A stretch of 64,000 bases of DNA from Liolophura sinensis (Eukaryota > Mollusca > Polyplacophora > Chitonida > Chitonidae). The position numbers were made by a program, and so were the translations under genes. Positions 26,401-36,900 of the stretch are shown here, one piece after another; position 1 is the first letter of the stretch; each line of letters starts with the position of its first letter. Under the pieces are notes generated by a model. The model was not told where the DNA came from. It made no database searches and saw only the letters and a list, made by a program, of their open reading frames with translations. The stretch lies in the NCBI RefSeq assembly GCF_032854445.1, contig NC_088301.1:54733187-54797186 (forward strand), given 5' to 3'.

Positions 26401-29400
26401 TGTTATGTTTGACAATACAGTGTTTATGTGGAATGCAGCATAAAATTTTAAATACTGTGTAATCGAAAAACACACTTTCAGCGCTAATGATTGACCAAGT
26501 TCATAAGGGCTTCTGCAACACTGCTACTCAGAATGAATTGTCTGTCAGTGCCATATCGCCAATGCTGAACTTCATCTTCTCAGCTTTCAAAACTTTATAG
26601 AATTCTTTTACATATCCTTTTTTCTATGTATATATAATGGCAGACTTTCTGTTCACTTTAGTATCTCTTTTTAGATCAGTAAATATATTTTATTTATTTG
26701 ACTGGTGTTTTATGCCGTACTCAACAATATTTCACTGATAAGACAGCGGTAAGCATTATGGTGGGAGGAAACTAGGCAGAACAGGCGGCAGGTCTTCCAA
26801 TGTACGACTGGAGAAGAAACCAGCATAAGCTGAACTTGAACTCACAGTGATCACATTGGTGACAGGCTCCTGGGTCATTGCACCCCGGCCTCGCAGGTCC
26901 CCCAGTAATTGTTCAATGTAATAACATACTCTATAAGGTGACTATGAGCTTGCTTACTGCAAACAACAAAGTTATCACAGATTATACCTCACCGTTTCCA
27001 AATCATCAAACCTTACCCCATTAGATGTCTCTGGAGGTCGGAATTTCTCAGCATGCTGTGACCAATGTACTTCCACATACTGTTTGAGTAGAACAGATGC
27101 AAGCTGACGTATGGCCAAAGGGCCTTGGGGATCCACAGTAAACTCAGCAAGATGAATTCCAAACTCTGAAATAAGAAATTGAAATAAAATCAGTGGTAAC
27201 GATAATGACATATATTCAAGACCACAACATGTTAGTCCTTAAGATAAACCTGGGGGGGAAAAACACATAAATTTTGTGACACCTATAACACCAAAAAAAA
27301 AACCCTCGCCTGTTGGAGACACATGAATGTAAAATTTCAACTCAATATATGAAATACATGTATATATAAATACATATCAATACATGAAGTACTGAAATCG
27401 TGAATTTGGTAATTTACAGTAATTCATATGCACACAGAGCATCGGTAATGGAACATTCCCGTGTCATTGTGCATTATATGCATGTAAAAGTTCAGGTCAA
27501 TACATGCTGTACTTTTTTGAGGTACCACCCCTAACATCCTGTTTATCAATACATTGATTTTAATACACAATATACTAAGTCAGGAATTCAGTAATTTATT
27601 ATATTTAATATGCACACACCAAATCAAGGATAAAATATACTCCCCCTGCTATTGTGCTCTACATGTGTGAAAACCCTGACCTGAATGCAGTACTTTTCAG
27701 ATATCACCCCTTTTAACATTGCTTTCCCTGTTATTGGATACCGGCGTTCTGGGCACGACATAAGCTACAAAGTGAAAGTGTCACACGCAAGTGTTGTGGC
27801 CTAAGTTTGTATTTTGAACCTAGCAGCTAAATGCTGTGCTGAGAGATGGCATCGACCATTTCTCAGTTCTGAATACATACATGAACATAAAGGCAGCTAC
27901 TTTACTTGCAATATTTCTCTGTGGTTGTCATTTGCAATCATTGCAAATTTCACTAGCTCTTCTTTAGCAATAAAAGAGGTTTGATAAGTTTTAGCGCCTG
28001 ATCTCTGTGATTCGCAACAGAAGTGGTCTAACCCCCAACTCAGAGTGTGGTGGACAGCACCAGTAAATGTGTGCATGAAGCTTTGTGACAGAATGCTTTC
28101 TTTCAAGCCCATTCAGCATAGTTGATTTCCAGGCCAGTGTTTCCAACCTTTTCTTTTCAATAAGTATAGGGTATAGCTTGGTATAAGCACACGCGGTCTC
28201 CTAATTTAATGCAAAAGCTTGTTTTATTTATTTCCATGCACTTATCTGATTGGAGTTTCATGCCATACTCAAGAATATTTCACTTATACGACAGCGGCCA
28301 TCACTATGGTGGGGGGAAACCGGGATTAAGGCTTGTAGACGTATTCACTGAAGCTTCTGTTTTACAATAATTCTATGGAGCCCAAAAAGATAAACACACT
28401 CGTTCCTTTTCTATTCCAAAAAGTATTGCTATTCGTCTTTCTTTTCCAGGTTTCTTACAGTCCTAATTTATTAGGACATGTGCTTAGTGGGTCAGTCTAC
28501 GACCTAGGATATCATCAGTCAGGCGACCATGGCATGCATATTATTATTTACTGGTCATTTTAAAGCTGTCAATTGGCCGGTGTATCAATATCGATCAGAA
28601 TCAGCCAAATCCAGATTAGTAGCTATAATGACAATTAACTCCTTCAGAGCTCAGCCATGATCCCTGGAGAGCATATGGTTTAAAATGTTATGACACCATG
28701 TAGATTATGTTAAATAAATATTCTTAGATCTTTAAAATAAAACTAACAAGTAAACATTTGTTAAACCTTTTCATGAGTTACAGCATAATTCAAGACAACA
28801 GTTTGTGCTAGCATTTTCAGGTCCTGTACAGAAGGGGCAAGCATATGAAAATATAACCAAAATCCTGTCCAGCTGATACTTTTGATGGAGCGAAGCGGAA
28901 CCTCATGACCTAGTAAAATAAAATCTATACTGAGAAATCTGTTTCCATTTTCCTAAATTCCTACGTTTAATTAAACTTTGTGAGATTTAGGGGCATCTTC
29001 CTTCATGCGAAGGATCAAATATTTATTCTGTCTTCAATACATCATTTAATGTAAATGCTTGTCTAAAAGTAAGAAGCGTGAGTGAATGAGTGGGTGTTGG
29101 GGTTTAACGTCGTACTCAACAATTTTTCAGTCATATGACTACGAAGGAATCCTTAGAATGTATGTAATGTGCCTCCTTGTTGCAGGACGGACTTCCACCA
29201 CTCTTTTTATCTAGCTGCTTCACTGAGACGACTTACCGAAGGCATGTAAGCTGCCCCGCCAGAGCCATTATACTGATAAAGGTTAACCAGTTGTTGCACT
29301 ATCCCCTTCATGCGGAACGCCAAGCGAGGAAGTTACAACTTTCTCTTTTAAGGTCTTAGGTGTGACTCGACCCAGGATTGAACCTGGATCTACCACTCCT

Positions 29401-32400
29401 GAAGTGGACAGTATGAAGAGTGAAAGCACCCAAGTGAGCCTCAGCTCAGACCACCAGCTTTGACTTAATTTACATTCCAAAAACATTTATACATGAGGAG
29501 GAGTGCCACAATCATGTTGTATTGCATGAGGATTAAACGATGGAACATATGGAGCTCTGATACATGTGAAATGACATTAACACAATGCTGGATTCCAACA
29601 TAAATGAGGCTCTGTTGGGGGATTCTTTGATAACGTAGGTTTAAAACCAAAATCTTCCGTTTTGATCATGTTTCAGGGCATATTATGGTGTAAGGTCTCA
29701 ATTTGTCACTGCGATTATACCAGTCCATGACTGAATTAATAATTCACTAAAAATAAATTAGGGGATTTGCGAAAGTTGGCTACATGTAGAATCTTGGCTA
29801 CAGTTTGAGCTTGTCCTTGTCCTTGGAGGTAAGCCTATAGACCTGTGTCCAAGTTTTGTCAGTGTTTGTAACCATTTTGCACCGGTTATAACCAGAGCCA
29901 CACAATTAGGTGTGTTTTAACAGCACAGCGTGGCAAAACGAATTCAATCAAAGAGAATTCTTTATCTTGTCGTCAAAAGATGCTTACAGTTGCAATGTTT
30001 ACAAGATTTCCTTGAACACCTAACAATGAAATCTTGAATCCCCATGGAAACAGAAGGACACTGGTCACCAGCTCAGTAAGGTATACATTCCCTCCAAAAT
30101 ATTACAACACTATTTTACTCGTATCTAATTGGTTACAGGTGAAAACACTTCAAAAGGCATTTTGATCTACGGGTATCGGATACATACACCCGTTGAAGTG
30201 CTATAAGGCTGACTTTGTTTAACAGCAGGAGAAGAAATTGTTAGCAAAACAATGGGCTGTAAACTTTTAATATTGAGTAAGGTCTAGGTCACAGCCAAGA
30301 AGCTATCCATAGCAAAATATGTATTTGGTAACAACAGAATGAAAATACGAAAAAACACTTGCGAGTCACTGGCAAAAGTCAAGTGAATTACATTCGCCGT
30401 GGCTTTTTGGACAATCTTTATCTCATTCCGTGGGGTACACTAGTGGTAATTCCATGATATCTCACTTTCTGAGCCCTACTTAGAAATGTGCAGCTATTGT
30501 TTGTGCGGCACAAACAAAAACCAAAAAAAAAACCCTCTCCTTGACAGCGTCAATTTCTTGTCATTAAACAAGCATCTGGCACTTTATACTTCTACTTCTC
30601 TCAACATTTAGCTTTCAAAACAACATCATTGTGTGTTGAGCTGTTCTGTAGATTGGAATACTTAAATATCGTGATATATGTTTACATGATGTCAGATTCT
30701 CAATAGACGCCATTTTGATTGACGTACCAATTTAGGTCTATCGGGTAGACGGCAACGTGTGGTGACTAGCTCAACGTAGACCTTATTTTCAGATTTTCTG
30801 AGGAAATATCGAACAAAGGTCAGTGTCAGTGATTGCAAAAGGTGCCTTAACTTGCGACAGGCCATGTAAAGTGGATTTGAGCATTAAGTACTGCAGGCAG
30901 TGATATATTTTCCGATGGGGTAGCTGAATACAGAGACAATGTCATAATCGAGTGCGCACGTCGTCCAGGCTAAGGACGGCAGCAGTTTCTGCTATATCAG
31001 CAGATATAAGCCATCCTTATACCAGATTTTCGGAAACTGTATATCTCGAAAAAGTGCCCGTAACCTTTATAAACAGAATAACATTTCAACCAATCGGCAA
31101 AAAAACAACAATAGATAGTCAATGAAATAAAATAAAATAATTTGGCACCTGTAAAAACTCGACAAAGAATTTCGGTCGCGGCCTATTTGGAGGTCGGTCA
31201 CGTAACATCAAACGTATAATATATTCATTTTGGCTTTACTCTGGCCATAGAATTGAGATTGTGACAGGCGACAGTGCTGTATAGAGCAGTTTGATTAAAT
31301 TAAATGTTGAAGTTTAATTTCAACAATTTACTTTTAATTATAGAACTGAAAAATCCTGTCGGTAAATTCTACAAAGCACTTTGCTAAGTGGGCCTTTAAA
31401 TCCACCCCAAAATGGCTACATATGGTGATTTCTCAAGTAGACTGAGGTGTGTAGATCACTCATATATATATTTACATCCATTTCAAACTAGAGCAAATGT
31501 TGATTTTTCTCTCTTCAAATTCACAATGTGCAGCCCAGGTGCAGCAGGTACATCCACAATGGAGAATATACCTGGGGCCATGGGTGAAAACAGGGATAAT
31601 GAGACATGCAGCACATACAAAAGTCTTGACTGAAAGCTTTACAGTTGCCTTGCTCGAACGACTGGGCAAATGGTTCGTCCTATTTTACTTCCATCACGAC
31701 TGATGAAACGATTGCTAAGCCCAGAAATACGGCCTAAGGATGGTTTATATTTACGGACACACATCCTTAGCTCAATTATCACATTATATCAGTGTTTAGG
31801 TACCCCATCAGCAAAATCCACTGCATAAGCATTACACAAAACCAAAAATCTATCAATACATGGTCAATCAGACGCATGAGGCAAGGGACTTGATGACCTG
31901 TGGGTCAGTCATTGACAAAACATGATGTAAGTGTATGCATGTACATGTATGCTTGGAGTTTAATGTTGTACTTCACAAATTTTTAGTCATATGAAGATGA
32001 GGAGTCATATTACATTGTGTAATCTTGTGGCAAAGGCGTGTCCATGTCGCCACAGAAGTATCATGGCGAAGACACCAGACACGACACCCCATCGAGTCAC
32101 ATTATATTGAAGCGCAGCATCAGCAAGTACCATTTTTAAAGTCTTTGGTATGAAGCGCACCAATTTTGATCCCGGGCTCTCCAGGCCTCGAAGCACACTC
32201 TCTAACCATTAGGCCACGGATGAGGGTCATGACATACGTGATATCATGGAATGGAACAGTCAGAAAACAATGGCACTGCATCCAAAAATATCACTGGCAA
32301 TCTACACGCTGATATTTTTATGGAAGATGTCCACATTATGGATACCTCTGAGAAACTACTGGCAGTGCGAGACTCGCAGTTGAGGTTACTGGCACATGGT

Positions 32401-33685
32401 AGAATGACATCAATTCATTGATGAACCAGCTTTTCTGAGAAATGCCTCATTGTCTAAGAAAACAACAAACATAGTCTTTACACCTGCCCCTGAAGTGCAC
32501 ATGAACATAAAACTAGCAGACAAAAGCTTTATTTCTAAAACTAGTGTAACTTTGTTTCCAAACTTGACTTTCTATTATAGCTTTACATCGCTCTATAGGC
32601 CTATCTTTGCTAACACTCTGGTAGAGCTATAAGAGCTCTATATTTGATTTTCTTGGAGTAGTGCCTTTAGTTCTTCTGCCTCGCATCTCAGGCACTTATC
32701 TTGTGTCTCTTGCGAAAACAGACCAGCACAAATATGCATGCTACATTTTCAGTGGCCTCACCTTCATTCCTTAGCAGCCTGCTAGTCTTGAAGAGGATCA
32801 CCCAATTTTAAAATGAAACCTGCATGTTATGATGGCCATGGTGAATGTAAACAAAGTCACTTCTTGTGTATGGAGAGTTACCACCGAAGCTGCCTTCACA
32901 TTTTGAAGCCTACAGCTGCTGCGATTTTTCACCGACACAACTGAGAGCTACTGGCCTAAAAACTAGTCCACCTATGTGACCAAAAGTCACAACTTCAGTT
33001 CTGTAAAATTTTTCAAAAGGGTTCAAATGCTACCAAATTCAAAGGTCATTGGTTACACACAGGACGTGATCGCCACTATAAGTTGAGTTGCTTATAACAT
33101 GGGGCGATGATCTTCAAGACAAAAACTTCAAGTGCAGGCTGCTAAGCAAAAATGGGAAAAGGTGAGGCCGCAGAAATTGTAGAACACATATTTCTTCTGG
33201 TCTGCACTTTCAAACGAGACACAAGATAAATGCTTGCGGTGCGAGGCAGCAGATCTCTGGCACTCCTACAAGAAAATCAAATAGAATGTTGTATAGCTCT
33301 ACTGGAATGTTGTGACCAGCTATCTTTTCGTATGCACGCAGCACACATTTTATAGTATGACCGGACCTGTTGGATCTATACAAGGGTCTGTGACCAGGTT
33401 AAAGCATAAGACTAGCCCCAGTGCTATCTGCGACACTGGTGTGGTTTGTTCAAGCATGTGTTGTTGTTGTTGCACACGTGATTCATTCGAATCAAGTGTA
33501 CCAAAGAAAGAATCAAAGTACTCCAACGCGGAAGCGCCGATCATTCGTTTACCTTCTGTAACTTCCAATGCTTTAATCTGTTCTTCACCACCCGCTCTGA
33601 TCGACTGTTCTGGTGAGAGAATTGCTGACAGACTTTCGTACAAGGCCTCTTTCAGCGACCTATTCACATCAACAGGTCCCGCCAT
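8471..33685 (-). CDS. IPO9: Importin-9, complete 25-exon gene
   Basis: IPO9 is a karyopherin-beta nuclear import receptor; known cargoes include H2A-H2B, actin and ribosomal proteins. Exons 5' to 3': 33685-33553, 27165-27017, 26374-26173, 25885-25797, 25573-25487, 24890-24771, 24151-24051, 23835-23777, 20882-20731, 20042-19944, 19633-19527, 17192-17053, 16836-16758, 16430-16202, 15903-15825, 15425-15277, 15019-14894, 14517-14445, 13490-13288, 12961-12795, 11679-11549, 10231-10107, 9737-9623, 9429-9350, 8587-8471. They total 3111 bases, 1036 residues plus TGA; human IPO9 has 1041. Phase is continuous at every junction. The importin-beta N-terminal domain is near residues 20-115, with signatures [15 protein letters not shown] and [17 protein letters not shown] repeats follow. 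An acidic D/E loop lies near residues 926-950 and the end reads LQTIGV. The ATG sits in AACATGGCGGG. Intron 1 is 6.4 kb. Intron 21 has a GC donor. Confidence 0.95.
8997..9180 (-). mobile_element. Type-B SINE copy in IPO9 intron 24
   Basis: It starts with the (TTTA)n tail, then GATTAGAGTTTTATGCTGAAC, and continues through GAAAGCCAGCTTTAACTGAG, a diverged match to the AAGCCAGCATGAGCTGGAC segment of better copies. Reading on the minus strand, the tRNA-like head is at the right end and is badly decayed. Confidence 0.55.
9623..10231 (-). other. IPO9: IPO9 exons 22-23, acidic loop
   Basis: Exon 22 (10231-10107) ends in GDEEDE and exon 23 (9737-9623) continues [18 protein letters not shown], a run of more than 15 acidic residues. 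Vertebrate IPO9 has an acidic insertion at the same place, near its C-terminal HEAT repeats. Basic cargo such as histones makes an electrostatic role plausible. Confidence 0.85.
12290..12715. repeat. Three ~150-base tandem units with paired TGACCTTGA/TCAAGGTCA
   Basis: Three related units in IPO9 intron 20 are marked by TGACC(T/C)TGA at 12318, 12464 and 12617, a spacing of 146 and 153 bases. In each, TGACCTTGA is followed by an A-rich spacer and TCAAG(G/A)TCA-like sequence. Between them recur CTTCCTCA and GGTGTAAGTTTGGTGAACTT, and TAGAGATAGAGCATTTACA-like endings. Confidence 0.75.
13000..13092. repeat. Fragment of the dispersed dimeric repeat (type F)
   Basis: TTCACATTGCTGTCCCT through TATGACATAAGCTATG is similar to the end of the type-F copy at 27375-27790 (ACATTGCTTTCCCTGTTATTGG ... 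CACGACATAAGCTA). It lies in IPO9 intron 19. Confidence 0.4.
13660..13930. repeat. Dispersed dimeric repeat (type F) in IPO9 intron 18
   Basis: Two head-to-tail half units are visible. Both have GTGAATT(T/G) GGTAATT or GCAATTTACAGT, then AATA(T/G)GCAC and a ...GAAAATCC/GAATATCCCCC segment. The first unit spans about 13660-13810, the second 13811-13930. The same structure appears at 27375-27790 and, inverted, at 40530-40700. Confidence 0.6.
17609..18385. mobile_element. Possible non-autonomous DNA transposon, 759 bases
   Basis: The 9-base sequence TGGCGGACA occurs at 17609-17617 and again at 18377-18385. Immediately inside it, GGGCCTAATC at 17618 faces its exact reverse complement GATTAGGCCC ending at 18376. 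A 9-base duplication with G-rich inverted ends resembles Mutator-like elements. The inverted repeat is short, no transposase is encoded, and chance cannot be excluded. It lies in IPO9 intron 11. Confidence 0.4.
21160..21497 (-). mobile_element. tRNA-headed SINE (type D) between 35-base direct repeats
   Basis: On the minus strand, GGCCTGTTGGTCGAGTGGTC is a Leu/Ser-tRNA-like A-box region near 21305-21325, and GCTAGCTCGAAACCC near 21240 is a B-box. The element is bracketed by two copies of ACAGTATTATCGTTA(A/C)TAGGG plus ATTACACTTTCTGA, at 21160-21194 and 21463-21497, differing at one base. It is in IPO9 intron 8. Confidence 0.6.
22436..22722 (-). mobile_element. tRNA-derived SINE (type A) with internal deletion
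   Basis: Read on the minus strand it has a tRNA-like head (TAGAGCATCTGCTTCAGGAG, then a B-box CAATCCTGGGTCGAG), a body, and a 3' tail ending GTTAAACCCCAAGCACTCAC. Relative to the copies at 23107 and 29078 it lacks the roughly 70 bases containing the CCAAGCGAGGAAGTTACAAC segment. It lies in IPO9 intron 8. Confidence 0.7.
23107..23437 (-). mobile_element. tRNA-derived SINE (type A), near full length
   Basis: It starts with GAGTGAGTGAGTGCTTGGGG (the 3' tail read on plus), runs through CATATGACTACGAAGGAATC and CCAAGCGAGGAAGTTACAAC, and ends with GGTGTGACTCGATCAAGGAT and GATCCTGGATCTAC, the tRNA-like end. It lies in IPO9 intron 8, about 400 bases from the previous copy, in the same orientation. 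Confidence 0.75.
26688..26915 (-). mobile_element. Type-B SINE copy in IPO9 intron 2
   Basis: The order TTTATTTATTTGACTGGTGT, CGTACTCAACAATATTTCAC, GGTGGGAGGAAACTAGGCAG, CTGAACTTGAACTCACAGTG and GGCTCCTGGGTCATTG is the full type-B body. The B-box is in the GAACTCACAG region on the opposite strand and the A-box end is decayed. Confidence 0.7.
27375..27795. repeat. Dispersed dimeric repeat (type F), longest copy
   Basis: Two half units follow one another in IPO9 intron 1. The first has TCGTGAATTTGGTAATTTAC, CATATGCACAC and GGAACATTCCC; the second has CAGGAATTCAGTAATTTATT, AATATGCACACACC and AAATATACTCCCC. Each is followed by a GTGCATTATATG/GTGCTCTACATG segment and then GCTGTACTTTTTT or GCAGTACTTTTCA. 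No coding capacity is visible. Confidence 0.65.
28222..28335 (-). mobile_element. Truncated type-B SINE
   Basis: Only the tail-proximal part remains: TTTATTTATTT, GATTGGAGTTTCATGCC, ATACTCAAGAATATTTCACT, TACGACAGCGGCCATCACTA and GGTGGGGGGAAACCGGG. The head is missing. It lies in IPO9 intron 1. Confidence 0.65.
29078..29415 (-). mobile_element. tRNA-derived SINE (type A), full length
   Basis: The best copy of type A: tail GAGTGAATGAGTGGGTGTTGG and TTTAACGTCGTACTCAACAA, body with GACGACTTACCGAAGGCATG, CCAAGCGAGGAAGTTACAAC, and the tRNA-like end TCGACCCAGGATTGAACCTG then GATCTACCACTCCTGAAGTG. Read on minus, GGTTCAATCCTGGGTCGAG is a clear Pol III B-box. It lies in IPO9 intron 1. Confidence 0.8.
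31945..32225 (-). mobile_element. tRNA-headed SINE (type E) sharing the type-A 3' tail
   Basis: The left end (GCTTGGAGTTTAATGTTGTA, TTAGTCATATGA) is the type-A tail. The right end, read on minus, is a different tRNA-like head: CCGTGGCCTAATGGTTAGAG followed by a decayed B-box CCCGGGATCAAAATTGG. The body contains GTGTCGTGTCTGGTGTCTTC, the likely source of the minisatellite at 838-1095. It lies in IPO9 intron 1. Confidence 0.65.
32622..33301. mobile_element. Foldback (long inverted repeat) element, ~680 bases
   Basis: The left arm from 32622 (TAGAGCTATA, TATTTGATTTTCTTG, GCTGCCTCGCA-like, TTATCTTGTGTCTC, CAGACCAG, GGCCTCACCTT, TTAGCAGCCTGC, TCTTGAAGA) is repeated in the same order by the reverse complement of the right arm ending at 33301. 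Each arm is about 190 bases, with indels, and the unrelated centre is about 290 bases. CTGG flanks both ends (32618-32621 and 33302-33305), a possible 4-base target duplication. No protein is encoded. It lies in IPO9 intron 1, about 250 bases from exon 1. Confidence 0.7.
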
Positions 33686-33963
33686 GTTGCGAATTTTGGA
33701 AGGGCTAAATTTGGCGGGAAGTAGAGCCCCTCCAAACCATTAGCATTTTTTACCATTACTTTATAGTATACTGTACTGAGGTTTCATTGGAAGGGTGAAA
33801 AAAATTATCAATATTTTTATTTCACATTTTCTGATTTTTATGCCAACATGGCAAATGCGCGGTCCTACTGTACCCGGAAGTAGCCGGTGCTTCTCTGCAA
33901 ATCAGACACGTCGTAGCCGGTTGATAGCATTGCTTATCCTTTCCCATCAGGAGAAACTACAAA
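33686..33963. promoter_or_regulatory. Bidirectional IPO9/RPN1 promoter
   Basis: Only 278 bases separate the two divergent ATGs, so both 5' UTRs and the core promoters must lie here. Visible motifs are TTTGGCGGGAA at 33710-33720 (E2F-like), CCCGGAAG at 33873-33880 (ETS/GABP-like), CAACATGGC at 33844-33852 (YY1-like) and another CAACATGGCGGG over the IPO9 start on the minus strand. No TATA box is evident. Motif names are by consensus only. Confidence 0.7.
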
Positions 33964-36900
33964 ATGTTGCGAGTTGGAGTGTACTGTTTTATCTTGTCTA
34001 CTATCTTATCGTTTTTGTGCAATGCTAAACAAGACAGCATTAATGCAGATTTAGTAAATTCTAAAGTGGATAGGAAGATAGACGTTGCATCTCACCTAGT
34101 GAAAACGTCAACATCAATCACGATTGAAAACAAGGGGAAATCGGCTGCTTCTTCGTATTTGTACACTATCGAGCCAAACCTACGGAGCAAACTTGCCTTC
34201 ATATCAGCATCGGTAAGCATGACACGTCACCAGCTTTGCACGAGCCTACGCTGTTGAGTTAATCTGTTGGTTCATGTAGTGTTAACAAGTGAGTGACACT
34301 GACCGTTATTGTACCTATTTTGAATTAATGTTACACAGTTTTCTTGATGGTGTATGCTTTGAGGCTGTTTTTTGCACGCTTATTAGGTAAACCGCCGTGG
34401 TTACCTCAGAAAATCAGTAGGATACTCCTCGTATTAGCTTGTTACCGATAGTTGCTTCCTGGTGCTCTCTGGGACTGCAAACCCCCAGGATCCTTGCCAA
34501 AGTTTAGCAAAGAGATGCAAGAGTTGGGTAACCATGATTTTAGGTGCATGCCATGTAAGTGCTATCCAGGAGAGGTTCTGAGGCACTTTTAAATAATAGT
34601 AGTTTGAGATTGCTTGACCGTGATGTTAGGTTTGGCAAAATTTTATTCAGCCAAGGATGGCAACAACCCAATATCAGAGAGCTGTGCATTTCAAAAACTA
34701 ATGCAGTTGCCATAGCAGTTTGTCACTGTGATAAAAATTACCTGTCAAATACATCTCTGCGACCTTAAGTCTGATGTCACACATGTTCGTTAAATTTCTG
34801 TCTGCTGATTTTTCGTAAATAAAGCGTCAATCAGTTATTTCATGGCCACATCGTCCCAAGATGCTTTGGTAAAGCTCTGTCTTGCCAGCTCTGACATTCT
34901 TAACAGGGGCAGATAACTGCATCAGGTATTTAAATGGAGCGCACTCTGACATTGGTTTGGGACCATTCTTGGCTGAACAAAATGTTGTCTGGGTCTGGCA
35001 TGCCATTACCAAGTGAAATGTATACAAGGTATTGCACTTGCCACTGAACTTAAAAGTAAAAGCCACAATAAGCCGAGTTGGCATTTTAGAAGTCCCACGA
35101 GTTCATGCAGATATGGATGAGACAGGGTGGGGACTTTCGCCATCTAACGCAGATATGGGTGAGAGTTTACAGGGCTTGCTAGACTGAATATAGGGATTCC
35201 AAATCAACTGGTGCACGCCCTCTTGCATCTCAAGTGAGTTCAGGTACCTGGCAGGTAAAAATCTAGTCCATTGATTGCCTACATCACATCTTTTTGACCA
35301 GGTAGAAACCCTTGACCCCCGTCCAACTCCCAATTCATTTAGCCCTGCTATACCGACAAAACTTTGAGGTATGTTTTGGCCACACTTGTTTAGGATGATA
35401 GCATTATGAGAAAGTTTCTTATCTAAAAAAAGGTTGTTTCTGTGTCTTTTTCATCCAGGCTGCTGCAAGTAAGGTTTTGCATTGAAATTCGTCAGTCTAC
35501 AACCCAGACGAAGTCTCCACTCCCTGTGATGTTTCCCACATGCCCATTGTGGAGGATAGCACTGGAGAGTCTAACTTTTATTTCATGGACTTTACAAAAA
35601 TTGATGCACACACTGATATCGAAAAGAGCAGATGCGGCATAGCGTAGCTTAATTTTGTGGTAAAATAATGAACATTTAGAATCAAATGAATTATGACCTA
35701 TGTGGTAAGCGTCCCATTCTACATATCCAGCCCATTACTTTTAAGGTTACACCTTGTTTTTTCTTTTTTTTTTACACTTTTTTATCCCTACCAACATTCG
35801 AATTTCAGGATGCATGCCACTACAGAGAAGCCGTGGTCAAATTAGCACGCAGTTATGGACAGTGGCATTTGAAGTTTGAGGCTGCAGCTGCTTTTCACTG
35901 CCAGTGAAACGGCAGCATTTGAAAGTAACATTTTCTCCTTAGTTTTTTCAGTGTCTCCATTGTTGTTACTATGTTACTGCAAATGGGGACTTCCCATGCA
36001 GAATTTCAATGAAACCGATGTTTAATGCATGCAGCCGCTGGGTTAAAGCATGTGGTGTTAGGTGAAAATTAGCACCCAGCTCCCATGTGATGCAAAGTCT
36101 CACGACATTTCTGTTAAAAACAAAAAAAAAATAGCTGCTGGTTGAAGTGCGAAGTGACTTTATACACATCTCGCATAGCCGGGTCTGTCGACCCAACGGC
36201 GTTGTTAGCGGCTGTCGAAAATCACACCTTTTACCAGCATTAGTTCACAGGAATTCCCACCCTGTTTCTTCTCAATCTGCTCGCAAGATTACTGAAATGC
36301 CAACTCGGTGTACTGGCCCTTGTACTTTTGCACTTTGGATATAGACATGTCCTTGTGAATCAGTGAATGGTTTACCATAGGTTGTCCCTGTGGCTACGAT
36401 ATTCCATAAACCAGTATAATTTGAGGAGCTGAAAACTGGAGGCAGAAGATATTTATTTCTGATTTGCAGCATCTCATGCATGATTATATTGTCCCTCTAT
36501 ACCTGTCACCTCTACAGGTGGTTTGTTATGACAAAGCCTTGACAGTAAATGGAGCTGGTCTATTATAGGAACTGTTCCTGTGTTTCAGGTAAAAGATGGA
36601 GACAAGAAACTGAAGGTTCTGTCTACGTCTGTCTCCAGTTTGAAGTAAGTGCTTGTGTGTATATATAAAACTTAAGTTAATTCTTTGTAATAACATCTAT
36701 AACAGAAGACCTACTGCATTTTAATGTTTACTCGAATTGCATGTTTTGTACACAAAATACCTTATGTTGATCTTCTGTCATATCCTGAGCATTAGCATCC
36801 AATAACACTGACAGCAATATTGTTAAATTATATGGTAAATGTTAATGGTTGTATCTGAAAAAGTTCTGCATGTATTGAGCTCGGGTTTTGCATTCATAAC

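Noticed and set aside
33312-33743. 143-codon plus-strand frame
   Set aside because: It is antisense to IPO9 exon 1 and its intron; the minus-strand reading matches importin-9.
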